Source: Marinobacter daqiaonensis (lineage in GTDB: Bacteria > Pseudomonadota > Gammaproteobacteria > Pseudomonadales > Oleiphilaceae). From it: DNA of 64,000 nucleotides. How positions within the stretch are numbered: the stretch's first letter is position 1; each line of letters opens with the position of its first letter. A model generated the notes under the pieces. That model had not been told where the DNA came from. It was given only the letters and a program-made list of their open reading frames with translations, and did no database searches. A program made the position numbers and the translations under genes. Positions 63,090-64,000 of the stretch are shown here, one piece after another. The DNA lies in NCBI RefSeq assembly GCF_900115285.1, contig NZ_FOYW01000001.1, positions 2,081,272 to 2,145,271 on the forward strand. Direction: 5' to 3'.

Positions 63090-64000
63090 TCAATCCGGCC
63101 GGCACACCACTTCACCCCCGTGTATGGTCCAGCGGAGCACACCGGGCAACGGTTCGTTCGGCACCGGCACATGCTGCCCGACGGACCGGATTGTGTCAGG
63201 GCGCGCCCGCCACTCGCCATTCAGGTCCCACAGGCCCAGACTGGCCTCCGCCCCTTCCGCGATCTCGGAGCGCTGCCCGATGATCGAGGCCGGCCCCGTG
63301 GTCAGCGCACGTGTGAGCGCGGCGAAGGAGAGCTCGCCCCGCCGGACAAGCGTCAGGCCCATGGAAAAGACACTTTCTACGGTGGACAGGCCGGGCTCGG
63401 TGACCCCGAGCGGCGCCTGCTTGGCGGCGCTGTCGTGGGGCTGGTGCTGGCTTACAATCGCATCGATAACTCCCGACTCCACACCCTCCAGCAGCGCCTT
63501 GCGGTCGGCCTCGGAACGAAGGGGGGGCACCACATGATAGCGACTGTCGAACCCGGACAGGGCCTCCTCGGTAAACAGCAACTGATGCATGGCCACGTCC
63601 GCTGAAACCGTCACGCCACGGGCACGGGCCTCAGCAACCATCGCCACGCTGCGACCACAGGACAGCTGCCCCAGGTGCAGCCGGACACCGGTTTCTTCCG
63701 CCAGCAACAACATTTCCATCACCGCTGCGGTTTCCGCCACTTCCGGCACACCCAGCAGACCCAGACGGGCGGCGACCCTGCCGTCGTGGGCATAACCGTC
63801 CGCCGCCAGGGCCTGATTCAGCGGCTGCAACATCAGGGTCAGGTCGAAGGTCCGGGCGTAGGCCATGCAACGGCGCAGGATACGGGCATTGGCCATGGCC
63901 CGGGAACCATTGCTGAAAGCCACGCAACCCGCCGCTTTCAGGCCCACCATGTCGCTCAGCAACTCTCCGGAGAGGCCCCGGGTGGCAGCACCGATGGGCA
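63090..64000 (-). CDS. pyrC': Dihydroorotase-like protein, probably catalytically inactive (PyrC-prime type), 5' end outside window
   Basis: About 300 C-terminal residues are visible; the frame stays open to the window edge (upstream part reads PIGAATRGLSGELL). It has the dihydroorotase fold, but metal-site positions differ: RLHLGQLS where active enzymes have HxxHxS, VAMHQLL for the HH pair, and SQHQPHD where TDHAPH carries the catalytic Asp. In pseudomonads such an inactive PyrC-prime forms a complex with aspartate transcarbamoylase (PyrB) and stabilises it. A pyrB gene upstream (outside) would confirm this. Active-site loss is read from sequence; the complex is inferred. Confidence 0.8.
   Translation of the reverse strand, partial: PIGAATRGLSGELLSDMVGLKAAGCVAFSNGSRAMANARILRRCMAYARTFDLTLMLQPLNQALAADGYAHDGRVAARLGLLGVPEVAETAAVMEMLLLAEETGVRLHLGQLSCGRSVAMVAEARARGVTVSADVAMHQLLFTEEALSGFDSRYHVVPPLRSEADRKALLEGVESGVIDAIVSQHQPHDSAAKQAPLGVTEPGLSTVESVFSMGLTLVRRGELSFAALTRALTTGPASIIGQRSEIAEGAEASLGLWDLNGEWRARPDTIRSVGQHVPVPNEPLPGVLRWTIHGGEVVCRPD

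Overview
The window looks like a chromosome segment of a marine gammaproteobacterium related to Marinobacter or Pseudomonas. Pointers are a RegA/RegB-type redox regulator pair, an ftsY-ftsE-ftsX-rpoH block, an hslR-hslO-pckA block, a dihydroorotase-like protein of the inactive pseudomonad kind, and a G+C-rich backbone. Genus assignment is inference. No rRNA, tRNA or CRISPR array was seen.

Layout. (1) 1-29,993 is a G+C-rich backbone: an AI-2E-type permease, four c-di-GMP enzymes (1.4, 10.5, 20.1 and 22.6 kb), an RND efflux pump with its adaptor, a small K+ channel, RegB/RegA, a zinc alcohol dehydrogenase, gdhA followed at once by a large ATP-grasp (PPDK-type) protein with a degenerate KaiC-like front end, a persulfide dioxygenase-SulP operon, cobS, a BON-MscS channel, MarC, a MORN/caspase-like lipoprotein and a DsbA-fold isomerase. 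A palindromic repeat element lies at 26.4-26.7 kb. (2) About 30.2-45.8 kb is more A+T-rich and almost all on the minus strand. It is a tad (tight adherence, Flp pilus) locus: TadA fused to FHA, TadB, TadC, secretin, CpaB, TadD-like TPR lipoprotein, two TadE-like and one TadG-like protein, two Flp-type pilins, two unknown secreted proteins, a DUF192 protein, and OmpA-domain proteins at both ends. No TadZ and no prepilin peptidase were found. The downstream edge (30.2-31.1 kb) is decayed. (3) 46.1-64.0 kb returns to backbone: acyl-CoA-binding protein, a lone integrase core-binding domain, greB, a QseBC-like two-component pair, hyi-garR, rpoH, ftsX-ftsE-ftsY, rsmD, a delta-9 desaturase, mutM, a HAD nucleotidase, hslR, hslO, pckA, and a truncated pyrC-prime-like gene at the right edge.

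How the parts may work together. The tad locus should build a type IVb adhesive pilus, and four c-di-GMP enzymes nearby fit a surface-attached lifestyle. The sulfur operon (persulfide oxidation plus anion transport) has an inverted repeat over its ribosome binding site. The hslR/hslO/rpoH genes are heat and redox stress functions. gdhA, pckA and the dikinase-like protein sit at the junction of carbon and nitrogen metabolism.

The least expected items are the FHA-TadA tad variant with repeated DUF4892-like/OmpA proteins, the three-stem palindromic element with diverged relatives at 26.3 and 47.5 kb, a strong minus-strand terminator with an upstream hairpin at 47.35-47.44 kb (possible small RNA), the degenerate-KaiC/ATP-grasp fusion, and the MORN-C13 lipoprotein. 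All domain names come from reading motifs; no database search was run.
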